From positions 1-22,120 of the forward strand of contig CAZCBN010000050.1 in assembly GCA_964496975.1 (NCBI GenBank): a DNA stretch of 22,120 nucleotides. Direction: 5' to 3'. Shown piece by piece: positions 7,138 to 13,567 of the stretch. A program made the translations under genes and the position numbers. Numbering within the stretch: the stretch's first letter is position 1; each line of letters starts with the position of its first letter. The stretch is from CAZCBN01 sp964496975 (lineage in GTDB: Bacteria; Planctomycetota; Phycisphaerae; Phycisphaerales; UBA1924). Under the pieces are notes generated by a model. The model was not told the DNA's origin. It did not search any database and saw nothing but the letters and a program-made list of their open reading frames with translations.

Positions 7138-7422
7138 TCACTTGCCGGACTTGATGCCTTCCTTCTTGTTCGTGTGCCCGCGGAACGTGCGGGTCTGCGC
7201 AAACTCGCCCAGCTTGTGCCCCACCATGTCCTCGGTGATGAACACCTCGGTGAACACCCGGCCGTTGTGGACCTGGAAGGTCTGGCCCACGAACTCGGGC
7301 ACCACCGTGCACGACCGCGACCACGTCTTCAGCGGCTCGCGCCGCCCGGTCTGCACCATCGCCTCCACCTTGCGGTAGAGCTTCTCATCGACGTACGGGC
7401 CCTTCTTCAGACTTCTGCCCAT
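7138..7422 (-). CDS. rpsS: 30S ribosomal protein S19
   Basis: S19 lies in the 30S head with S13 and contacts the A-site region. The 94-residue product is the normal size. It opens MGRSLKKGPYVDEKLYRKVE and holds the signature segment VHNGRVFTEVFITEDMVGHK, followed by LGEFAQTRTFRGH, with the basic tail TNKKEGIKSGK. Nothing is unusual in the coding region. It follows rplB by 145 bases and precedes rplV by 127 bases. Confidence 0.98.
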   Translation of the reverse strand: MGRSLKKGPYVDEKLYRKVEAMVQTGRREPLKTWSRSCTVVPEFVGQTFQVHNGRVFTEVFITEDMVGHKLGEFAQTRTFRGHTNKKEGIKSGK

Positions 7423-7534
7423 GGTGAGGTCCTATCTCCAGCACACCTGCCCAAGCCGTACACCAATCCACCAGCCCGATCCGCCCACACACCGCGCCAC
7501 CCGCCCCGGCTGCGATCCCAACCGCTCGCCCGCA

Positions 7535-7555
7535 CGTCCCACGGTCCGCGGGACG
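7535..7555 (-). other. Stem-loop 3' of rplB
   Basis: A 6-bp stem (arms CGTCCC/GGGACG, nine-base loop) lies 12 bases after the rplB stop on the transcript, within the 145-base rplB-rpsS spacer. No T-tract follows. It belongs to the recurring set of stem-loops after stop codons in this cluster. Confidence 0.4.
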
Positions 7556-7567
7556 CGGGGGCCGCGA

Positions 7568-8449
7568 TCACCGCAGCTGACCGAACCGCTTCGTCCGGCG
7601 ACGACGGATGATCAACTTCTCGCTCGGCTTGTTGAAGTCGCGCGTCCGCCCGCCCTTGGCCAGCGTGCCCGCGGGGCCGCACGGCGGACGGTTGCCCTTG
7701 CTGCGACCCGAACCACCGCCCAGCGGGTGGGCGTGGTGGCTCTTCGCCATACCACGCGTGATCGGCCGCCGGCCCAGCAGACGGTTGATGCCCGCCTTGC
7801 CCAGCTTGCGGTTCTGGTGGTCCGAGTTGCCCACCACGCCGATCGTCGCCCGGCAGTCCAGGTGCACCCGACGCAGCTCGCCCGAGGGCAGCGTCAGCGT
7901 CGCGTAGTCACCCTCTTTGTTCATCAACCGCGCCGAGACGCCGGCCGAGCGGCACATCTGCCCGCCCTTGCCCTTGCTCATCTCCACGCAGTGCAGATCG
8001 ATACCCAGCGGGATGTACCGCAGCGGCATGCTGTTGCCCGGCAGCGGCTCCACCGCGACGCTCGTCGACGAGACGATCTTCGTCCCGTCCGTCACGCCCG
8101 CGGGGGCCAGGTGATACCGCAGCACCTGCTCCGTCTTCCCGCCCTCGACGGGCTTCTGATACTCCACCAGCGCGATGTGGCACGTGCGGTTGGGGTCGTA
8201 CTCGATGCCGACGACCGTCCCCTCCAGCCCGTCCAGGTCCTTGCGGCGGAAGTCGATCACGCGGTAGAGCTGCTTCACGCCGCCGCCGCGACCGCGGGAC
8301 GTGATCTTGCCCTGGTTGTTGCGGCCGCCCTTCTTGGGCTTCGGGCGCGTCAGGCTCCGCTCGGGGCGGTCCTTCGTCACCTCGACGTGCATGTTCACCG
8401 AGGCGTTGCGACGCCCGGCGCTGGTTGGCTTGTAGACCCGGATGGGCAT
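7568..8449 (-). CDS. rplB: 50S ribosomal protein L2
   Basis: L2 is a core 23S rRNA binding protein required for subunit joining and peptidyl-transferase activity. The 293-residue product carries the L2 N-terminal pattern (PIRVYKPTSAGRRNASV), the OB-fold part and the SH3-like part with PLGIDLHCVEMSKGKGGQMC and GNSDHQNRKLGKAG. Near the peptidyl-transferase loop, E. coli has DHPHGGG with the critical His229. Here the segment is AHPLGGG (residues 240-246), so the His229 equivalent (His241) is kept, but the preceding Asp is Ala and the later His is Leu. The C-terminus is strongly basic (IIRRRRTKRFGQLR). Somewhat longer than the usual 273-280 residues. Confidence 0.97.
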   Translation of the reverse strand: MPIRVYKPTSAGRRNASVNMHVEVTKDRPERSLTRPKPKKGGRNNQGKITSRGRGGGVKQLYRVIDFRRKDLDGLEGTVVGIEYDPNRTCHIALVEYQKPVEGGKTEQVLRYHLAPAGVTDGTKIVSSTSVAVEPLPGNSMPLRYIPLGIDLHCVEMSKGKGGQMCRSAGVSARLMNKEGDYATLTLPSGELRRVHLDCRATIGVVGNSDHQNRKLGKAGINRLLGRRPITRGMAKSHHAHPLGGGSGRSKGNRPPCGPAGTLAKGGRTRDFNKPSEKLIIRRRRTKRFGQLR

Positions 8450-8529
8450 GGCTTCAGTCCTTCAATCGCTCGGTCGGTCGCCCGACCAACAAACCCAACC
8501 CACTCGCCCGCCGAGCCCACCGGCCCAGC

Positions 8530-8613
8530 ACCCTCGCCGACAAAACCCGGCGACTCATCTCTCACCGACAAGGCCCGGCGACTCACCCCTCGCCGGCGAA
8601 GGCCGGCGACTCA
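8530..8613 (-). repeat. Three tandem 28-bp stem-loop repeats after rplW
   Basis: Three head-to-tail 28-bp units occupy 8530-8557, 8558-8585 and 8586-8613, each ending in GGCGACTCA on the plus strand. The array ends one base from the rplW stop codon (8615-8617). On the transcript each unit folds with arms TCGCCG/CGGCGA. In unit 2 one position changes to give a G-U pair instead of G-C, and in unit 3 the stem lengthens to 8 bp. Stems are conserved while loops vary, which points to selection on RNA structure. The rest of the 165-base rplW-rplB spacer holds no gene. Confidence 0.8.
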
Positions 8614-8614
8614 A

Positions 8615-8902
8615 CTAGAACAGCTCGATCGCCTGCCCCTCGGCAAGCCGCACCGTCGCCGTCTTCCTCACCGAATCACGGACATACCCGTACCGCAGAC
8701 GCCGCACCTTGCCCTTGTGCGTCCGCGTCTCCACACCCGCGACCTGCACGTTGTACAGGCGCTCGATCGCGTCGCGGATCTCGGTCTTGCTCGCCCGACG
8801 ATCCACCTCGAACGTGTACCGCCCGAGGTCGTTCATCGCCTCCGTGCTCTTTTCCGTCAGCACGGGCTTCTTGATCACATAAATGGGGTTCAGCGTCGCC
8901 AT
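8615..8902 (-). CDS. rplW: 50S ribosomal protein L23
   Basis: L23 sits at the peptide exit and docks trigger factor and signal recognition particle. The 95-residue product opens MATLNPIYVIKKPVLTEKST, a standard L23 N-terminus. It continues with RYTFEVDRRASKTEIRDAIE and YNVQVAGVETRTHKGKVRR, the family core. Length is normal. The ATG lies only three bases after the rplD stop codon, suggesting translational coupling. Its TAG stop is immediately followed by the stem-loop repeat array. Confidence 0.97.
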   Translation of the reverse strand: MATLNPIYVIKKPVLTEKSTEAMNDLGRYTFEVDRRASKTEIRDAIERLYNVQVAGVETRTHKGKVRRLRYGYVRDSVRKTATVRLAEGQAIELF

Positions 8903-8905
8903 GGC

Positions 8906-9688
8906 TTAGTGGCCCCCCTTCCCAGCGGCCGCGAGCTTCGCCTGACGCGCCGCCTGCTTCACCGCGAACCCGCGCTTCGGACGCGCCTTCCGCTCCGGTT
9001 TCACCGGCGTCTCGCTCGCGCCCTTCGGCTCGAGCTTCGCGTCCTTGCCCGTCTGGCTGCTCGGCCCGCTCAGCCACGCCTCGAGCTCGCCCTTCTCGAT
9101 CACCAGGTACCGGTGATTCAGCATCTCGAAGCACGTCAGCTGGTCCGCCCGGCACAGCGAAACCCCGCCGAGGTTCCGCGCGCTCCGGCGAGCCCCCTCC
9201 GACCGCTCCTCGGCCGACAGCGCGAGCAGCGCCGTCTTGTCGATGTTCAGCGACGCGAGCATCGCACGCACCGCCGCCGTCTTGGTCTCGGGCAGCGAGA
9301 TCGTGTCCACCACGCGAACCTCGTTGTCCAGCAGCTTCGCCAGCAACGCGTTCCGGTTGGCCGCACGCTTCATCTTCTTCGGCATCGTCAGCCGGAAGTC
9401 CTCGCGCGTCCGGCGGTCACTCTTGTAGTGACCACCGCCACGGAACTGCGGCGGCCGCTTGCTGCCGTGACGGGCGTTACCCGTGCCCTTTTGCTTGTAC
9501 AGCTTCTTCTTGGAACCCTCGACGTCGCTGCGGCCCTTGGACCGCGCCGAACCCTGGCGGAGGTTCGCGTGATAAATCACGTACGCCTGCTTGATCAGCG
9601 CAGGGTTCACCGAGCCGCCGAGCGACGACTCATCGATCGGCATCTGGCCGACCTTCTCGCCCTTGATGTTGTAGACGGCGACATCCAT
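8906..9688 (-). CDS. rplD: 50S ribosomal protein L4 with a basic C-terminal tail
   Basis: L4 reaches into the peptide exit tunnel, and in E. coli it also represses the S10 operon through the leader RNA. The 260-residue product starts MDVAVYNIKGEKVGQMPIDE and has the tunnel-loop signature KQKGTGNARHGSKRPPQFRG (about residues 66-85). The normal fold ends around residue 208 (HRYLVIEKGELEAWLSG). A further 50 or so residues rich in Lys, Ala and Pro form a tail not seen in standard L4. Upstream in-frame sequence to 9742 is not L4-like, so the ATG at 9688 is used. It is preceded by the largest spacer of the cluster. Confidence 0.96.
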   Translation of the reverse strand: MDVAVYNIKGEKVGQMPIDESSLGGSVNPALIKQAYVIYHANLRQGSARSKGRSDVEGSKKKLYKQKGTGNARHGSKRPPQFRGGGHYKSDRRTREDFRLTMPKKMKRAANRNALLAKLLDNEVRVVDTISLPETKTAAVRAMLASLNIDKTALLALSAEERSEGARRSARNLGGVSLCRADQLTCFEMLNHRYLVIEKGELEAWLSGPSSQTGKDAKLEPKGASETPVKPERKARPKRGFAVKQAARQAKLAAAGKGGH

Positions 9689-10180
9689 GTGTCTTCTCCG
9701 CCTCGACGCCTTTCCGGGGCTACCCGCAGTCAAGCAGGTCAACGCCCCTGTGCCACGATGAGTCGGCGTTCCCGCCGCTCATCCGCTTCGCCTCACCGGC
9801 TGTCTCCTGTCGCCCCCGCTGCGAGACAAGGTCTTGCGTTGGGGGCCCCGACGTTGCTCGGTCGCAGGCTTGTCGCCTGCACCCCGCGTCGGTGGGACCA
9901 GCTCGGATCTGACTCGGCCGTCCTCGCACCGCCGGTCGAGCGATCGCCCGACGGTGCCCAATAGTTGTCGTGCCCGCCGGTATCGCACGCCCGGGCGGGC
10001 CGAAGCCCGCGCCGTCCTGCGACCGTCCCCCGGCTCAGGGCCGGGGTCACGGGCCCCCGGGACGCTTGTCACGCCCGGGGTTCTGTTCCAGTCAACCGGG
10101 CGAACCCCGCCCGACCGACCCTTCAACGGTCCCCGCCAACCCGTGGCCGAAGACCGAAACATCCGTCGTCCGCCGGCTCC
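9689..10180 (-). other. 492-base rplC-rplD spacer rich in stem-loops
   Basis: No ORF here looks like a protein; the in-frame readings are Arg/Gly/Pro-rich. Four simple hairpins are visible. They are 9864-9880 (arms GCAGGC/GCCTGC), 9926-9957 (GCACCG/CGGTGC, long loop), 9995-10010 (GCGGGC/GCCCGC, UUCG tetraloop on the transcript) and 10028-10046 (CCCCGGC/GCCGGGG). None is followed by a T-tract on the minus strand. The spacer would be transcribed as the leader of rplD, which in E. coli encodes the operon repressor; a regulatory role here is inference. Confidence 0.6.
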
Positions 10181-10861
10181 TTAGCCAGCCTTCGCCACGG
10201 CCGCCTTCGACCGGTACAGCCGCGTGGCCGGACGCACCATCACCAGGCCCTTGTTCGGACCGGGCACGGGGCCCTTCACCAGCAGCAGGTTGCGCTCTTT
10301 GTCGACGCTCACCACGTCCAGGCTCCGCACGGTCACCCGCACGTCGCCCATGTGGCCGCTCATCCGCTTGCCCTTCTTGGGCTTGCCGCAGAAGCCGCGG
10401 TTCGCCGCGTGGCCGCCGATCGAGCCGGGGGAGCGGTGCTTGCGCTCGACGCCGTGGCTCGCCGTCATGCCCTTGAAGTTGTGCCGCTTCATCGTGCCCT
10501 GGAAGCCCTTGCCCTTGCTCCGGCCGATGACGTCCACAAACTTCACGCCGTCAAACGCCTCAACCGTCAGCGTCTGGCCCAGCGAGAAATCCTTCATCTG
10601 CTCCGCCGCCACGCGGAACTCGCGGTGGTGCCGCTTGCTCGTCGTCCCGGCCTTCGCGTCGTGCGCGATCATCGGGATCGTCGAGTTCCGCGGCTTCACA
10701 TCGCCGTAGGCGATCTGCACCGCCGAGTAGCCGTCCGTCTCGGACGTCTTGACCTGCGTCACCACGCAGGGCCCCAGCTCGATCACCGTCACAGGCATGC
10801 TGACACCCGCGTCGGTAAAGACGCGAGTCATGCCCACCTTGGTGCCCATCAGCATCGCCAT
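10181..10861 (-). CDS. rplC: 50S ribosomal protein L3
   Basis: L3 is an early assembly protein whose loop approaches the peptidyl-transferase centre. The 226-residue product begins MAMLMGTKVGMTRVFTDAGV and shows the family core SKGKGFQGTMKRHNFKGMTA, the loop HRSPGSIGGHAANRGFCGK and KGKRMSGHMGDVRVTVRSL. Gln in the GFQG segment is conserved; in E. coli this Gln150 is methylated by PrmB. The start at 10861 gives the family register. Length is slightly above the usual 205-215. It follows rpsJ by 92 bases across a terminator-like hairpin. Confidence 0.97.
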   Translation of the reverse strand: MAMLMGTKVGMTRVFTDAGVSMPVTVIELGPCVVTQVKTSETDGYSAVQIAYGDVKPRNSTIPMIAHDAKAGTTSKRHHREFRVAAEQMKDFSLGQTLTVEAFDGVKFVDVIGRSKGKGFQGTMKRHNFKGMTASHGVERKHRSPGSIGGHAANRGFCGKPKKGKRMSGHMGDVRVTVRSLDVVSVDKERNLLLVKGPVPGPNKGLVMVRPATRLYRSKAAVAKAG

Positions 10862-10909
10862 CGGTCAGCCCGTCCGTTCCGTCTCTAGAGCCCGCCGCTC
10901 GGACCACCA

Positions 10910-10942
10910 AACGAAAGGCCCGCGGCGATACGCCCGCGGGCC
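10910..10942 (-). terminator. Terminator-like hairpin between rpsJ and rplC (possible attenuator)
   Basis: On the transcript, 11 bases after the rpsJ stop, a perfect 9-bp stem (arms GGCCCGCGG/CCGCGGGCC, 10917-10925 with 10934-10942, eight-base loop) is followed by TTTCGTTT. The stem is very strong, but the T-tract is interrupted by CG. Because eighteen essential genes lie downstream, full termination is unlikely; partial termination or attenuation is the better guess. Confidence 0.5.
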
Positions 10943-10953
10943 AACCATGGTCA

Positions 10954-11265
10954 TCAAGCCTTGATCTTCACAAACACACCCGCCGGAACCACGAGCCGGT
11001 TCAACGCCTCGACCGTCCGGGCGTTCGGCTCCTCGATATCGATGATCCGCTTGTGCGTGCGGATCTCGAACTGCTCCCGGCTCTTCTTGTCGATGAAGGG
11101 CGAACGAAGCACCGTGTACCGCTCGATCCGGGTCGGCAGAGGGATCGGCCCCTTCACGCGGGCGTTCGTCCGCTTCGCGTGGTCCACGATCTCACGCGCC
11201 GACGCATCGAGCGCGATGTGGTCGTAGGCCTCCATCCGAATTCGAATCCGCGGTCCGCTCGCCAT
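10954..11265 (-). CDS. rpsJ: 30S ribosomal protein S10
   Basis: S10 is a 30S head protein; as NusE it also joins transcription antitermination complexes with NusB. The 103-residue product, MASGPRIRIRMEAYDHIALD, continues with AKRTNARVKGPIPLPTRIER and REQFEIRTHKRIIDIEEP, all diagnostic. A longer in-frame reading to 11367 adds Arg/Gly-rich residues unlike S10, so the ATG at 11265 is used; the Shine-Dalgarno is weak. This is the first gene of the operon. No tuf or fus gene precedes it, unlike clusters where the str operon lies just upstream. Confidence 0.97.
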   Translation of the reverse strand: MASGPRIRIRMEAYDHIALDASAREIVDHAKRTNARVKGPIPLPTRIERYTVLRSPFIDKKSREQFEIRTHKRIIDIEEPNARTVEALNRLVVPAGVFVKIKA

Positions 11266-11432
11266 GGGTGCCCGTCCGATCCTTCGACTGAACCGCCTAC
11301 CCGTCACTCCGAGGCCGGCACGCTGCCGCAACCCCGACGCTCGCTTCCCTGCAACCCCACCGACCAACCCCTTCCCGACTCCAACCCCGACTCCGACGCC
11401 GCGGCGCGAGTTTCCCCGTCACCAGACACAAA

Positions 11433-11466
11433 CACCGGCCGATGCAGCACCGCTGCTCCGCCGGTG
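11433..11466 (-). promoter_or_regulatory. Composite hairpin in the S10 leader
   Basis: A 7-bp outer stem (CACCGGC/GCCGGTG, 11433-11439 with 11460-11466) encloses an asymmetric internal loop and a 5-bp inner stem (GCAGC/GCTGC, 11444-11448 with 11452-11456) with a three-base loop. It lies inside the predicted untranslated leader of rpsJ. E. coli uses an S10-leader hairpin as the L4 target; whether this one has that role is unknown. Confidence 0.5.
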
Positions 11467-11558
11467 ATGGGCGTGCGAGCCGACTCCGCCGGCACCTGTC
11501 GCTGGTTCCAGAGCCAAAACGGCCCCGATCACCAACGCCGTGCACCGGCGAGCCCGGA

Positions 11559-11586
11559 AGAGTACCAGCAAACGCCGTCCAGTCAA
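11559..11586 (-). promoter_or_regulatory. Sigma70-type promoter of the S10-spc operon
   Basis: Reading the minus strand, TTGACT (11586-11581) is separated by 16 bases from TACTCT (11564-11559), with a TGG extended -10 element directly before it. The -35 box matches the consensus at five of six positions; the -10 box matches three of six, helped by the TGn. The predicted start near 11552 would give a leader of about 290 bases before rpsJ. Confidence 0.55.
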
Positions 11587-11750
11587 CCGATGCTGAACAC
11601 CCGACCGCCGGAGAATGACGCAACGCCGCCCAAACAAACACAATTCCCGAATCGAGACACCCAAACTGGCGGTTCTCTGCTCGCCCCCGTGCCCCTCCCT
11701 CTCCGAATCGCCGGTAACCTTGGCCATTCCCCCCCTGCAAGGATGCCCCG

Positions 11751-13379
11751 ATGCCCCGCCCACCATGTTCTCCAAGTTCCCACGTCGCGCGCGGCGCCGC
11801 CATCCTCTTCTTCTCGATGCTCGGCGCCGGGTGCGTGCTCGCCGCCGGGGCCTCGGCCCAGGAGCCAACCGCCACCCCCGGCGCGGCGACCGGGGTCGTC
11901 CGAGCCCCGGGAACCCCCTCAAGCACCGAACGCCCCCCCCTCCCGCCCGACCCGACGCCCGTCCCGCTGGCGGACGAACCACTGGTTGTCACGCCGCTCG
12001 GCCTGACGACGCAGGTGCCCGCGGGCTCGAGGATCCGCACCGAACGGCTCGGCACGACCGCCTCGGTCACCATCGACCTGCCGGCCTCCGCGGGCACTGT
12101 GGTGATCCAGGAGCGTGCGACCGCCCGCGACGACGTCTCGCTGCAGGAGATCGAAACCGCGCTCATCGCCCAGACGCTCGACATCGACCCGCTCAACAAG
12201 ATTTTCAACCTCAACGAGCCCCTCGAAGCGCCCAAGGGGCGGCTGATCGGGCGCGCCACCACGGTGTCGGTGCAGGGCGCCGGCGTGACCCGGCCTTTCT
12301 ACCTCCGCCTGTTCTCCGCGGCCCCGCAGTCCCCGGACCTGGTCACGGGTTTCGCGGTCGTGCGCACGGCGACGGACCGCTTCGTGCTGTTCGCCCTCTA
12401 CGCCGAGCACCCCAACTTCGACGCCGCACGCCGGGCGTTCGAGATCGTCCTGGCCTCCTCGCGCATCGAAGACCCCGGCGAGCGTGACGCCGAGCGGGGC
12501 GCCGCGGTGCAGCGTGGCATCGCCGCGATGCGCGCGCTCACGCCTGAAGACTTCGCCGCCGCCGCCCGCTCCGCCGACGGCCGCTTCGAACGGCTCTTCC
12601 GCCGCAGCACCACCGGCGCCGACCTCGATGACCGCGAGATCGGCTACCGCCGCATCACCACCTCGCGCGGCTATCGGGGCGAGTTTTCGGGCAAGCCCGA
12701 GGGGTCATGGTCGGCCTCCGACCGCGAAGAGGGGTACATCCTGAAAATCGACGCGCGGCTGCTGACCTACGCCGACGACGCCGCGCCCGACTCCCCGGCC
12801 GCCTCGCGCGAGATCCAGTCGCAAGTGGACAGCCAGTCGGCCTATTTCCTGTCCGCCGATCGCACGCAGGAGTCGTGGACGGTGCGGCTGGCGCTGCGCG
12901 AGCGCGCGGCCGATGAGTTCGCCCCCGGCAGCAAGCCGCAGGTGTGGACCGAGATCGGCGCGCGCGACCGCGACAAGCTGATCGTCCAGATCCAGCAGGG
13001 CAACGGCCCGCTCCGCGCCGTCCGCCCGATCGTGGAGGGCGAGGGGTACATCAGCCGGCTCGAGAGCTTTTTGCTGCCGGAGCTTTTGCTCGCGGCCCAG
13101 CGTCGCGGCGCCGACATCTCGGGCCGCCTCGCCTTTTACACCTACGACCAGAACGCCGAGACGATCCGCCTGCGGACCGACGAGTTCGAGCAGCGCAACC
13201 CGGCCTCCACCACCTGGACCATCCAGAGCCGCATCGCCGAGAACGAGCCGCAGACCGCCCTGTACAACGGCGAGGGCCGGCTCATCCGCACCGAGCTGCA
13301 GGGCGACCGCATCTGGGAACCCACCACGCTGGATCGGTTGTTCTCCCTCTGGCGGGCCAAGAGCCTTCCGGTGAACTGA
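11751..13379 (+). CDS. Exported protein of unknown function
   Basis: I do not recognise this 542-residue protein. It starts with a signal peptide: a hydrophobic run AAILFFSMLGAGCVLAAG (about residues 16-33) and a likely signal-peptidase I site after ASA (about residue 36). A Pro/Thr-rich linker (roughly residues 38-75) follows. After it come two probable folded parts. The first (about 75-245) is a beta-rich segment with VTIDLPASAGTVVIQERATA and an alternating hydrophobic pattern. The second (about 270-540) contains YFLSADRTQESWTVRLALRE and LAFYTYDQNAETIRLRTDEF. No catalytic motif, cysteine pattern or membrane anchor is visible beyond the signal. AAGGA lies seven bases before the ATG. It is divergent from the ribosomal operon. 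Periplasmic or secreted location is inferred. Confidence 0.85.
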   Translation: MPRPPCSPSSHVARGAAILFFSMLGAGCVLAAGASAQEPTATPGAATGVVRAPGTPSSTERPPLPPDPTPVPLADEPLVVTPLGLTTQVPAGSRIRTERLGTTASVTIDLPASAGTVVIQERATARDDVSLQEIETALIAQTLDIDPLNKIFNLNEPLEAPKGRLIGRATTVSVQGAGVTRPFYLRLFSAAPQSPDLVTGFAVVRTATDRFVLFALYAEHPNFDAARRAFEIVLASSRIEDPGERDAERGAAVQRGIAAMRALTPEDFAAAARSADGRFERLFRRSTTGADLDDREIGYRRITTSRGYRGEFSGKPEGSWSASDREEGYILKIDARLLTYADDAAPDSPAASREIQSQVDSQSAYFLSADRTQESWTVRLALRERAADEFAPGSKPQVWTEIGARDRDKLIVQIQQGNGPLRAVRPIVEGEGYISRLESFLLPELLLAAQRRGADISGRLAFYTYDQNAETIRLRTDEFEQRNPASTTWTIQSRIAENEPQTALYNGEGRLIRTELQGDRIWEPTTLDRLFSLWRAKSLPVN

Positions 13380-13567
13380 CCCGTGAACGTGCTGGTGAAC
13401 CGGCTGGGCAGGAGCCGGGTCGCGCGGCGCGGCGTCGGCGGTTCCGCCGTGCCCCGGGGCCGACCGCCGCGTTCAGATTTCGCTAATCTCCGCCGCTGCA
13501 CCGGCGTGGGCCGGCGCGGTTCCACCACAGTCACGCCACCTCCTGCTCGGCGCCGAGGATGTTCACC

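Larger units (their letters stand above)
11266..11750. other. Divergent regulatory region between rpsJ and the exported-protein gene
   Basis: This 485-base gap separates two genes read in opposite directions. It holds the S10-operon promoter (11559-11586) and leader with its composite hairpin (11433-11466). At the far right is an AAGGA ribosome site (11739-11743) for the plus-strand gene. Open frames across it are low-complexity and unsupported. I found no convincing plus-strand promoter. Confidence 0.6.

Noticed and set aside
7421..9964. 847-codon plus-strand open frame
   Set aside because: It lies opposite rplB, rplW and rplD, all of which are clear; the composition (Arg, His, Leu, Ala) is that of an antisense shadow.
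10068..10097. Second TTGACT box (sharing GGTTGACTGGA with the S10 promoter) as an internal promoter for rplD
   Set aside because: No acceptable -10 box at 16-18 bases spacing on the minus strand.
9779..10162. 127-codon minus-strand open frame in the rplC-rplD gap
   Set aside because: Arg/Gly/Pro-rich with no family resemblance, and it passes through the hairpins; treated as non-coding.
11297..12262. Minus-strand open frame upstream of rpsJ
   Set aside because: It overlaps the S10 leader, promoter and the exported-protein gene on the other strand; no domain, ribosome site or coherent pattern.
13470..13495. AT-rich hairpin AGATT/AATCT as a terminator of the exported-protein gene
   Set aside because: Only 5 bp and not followed by a T-tract.
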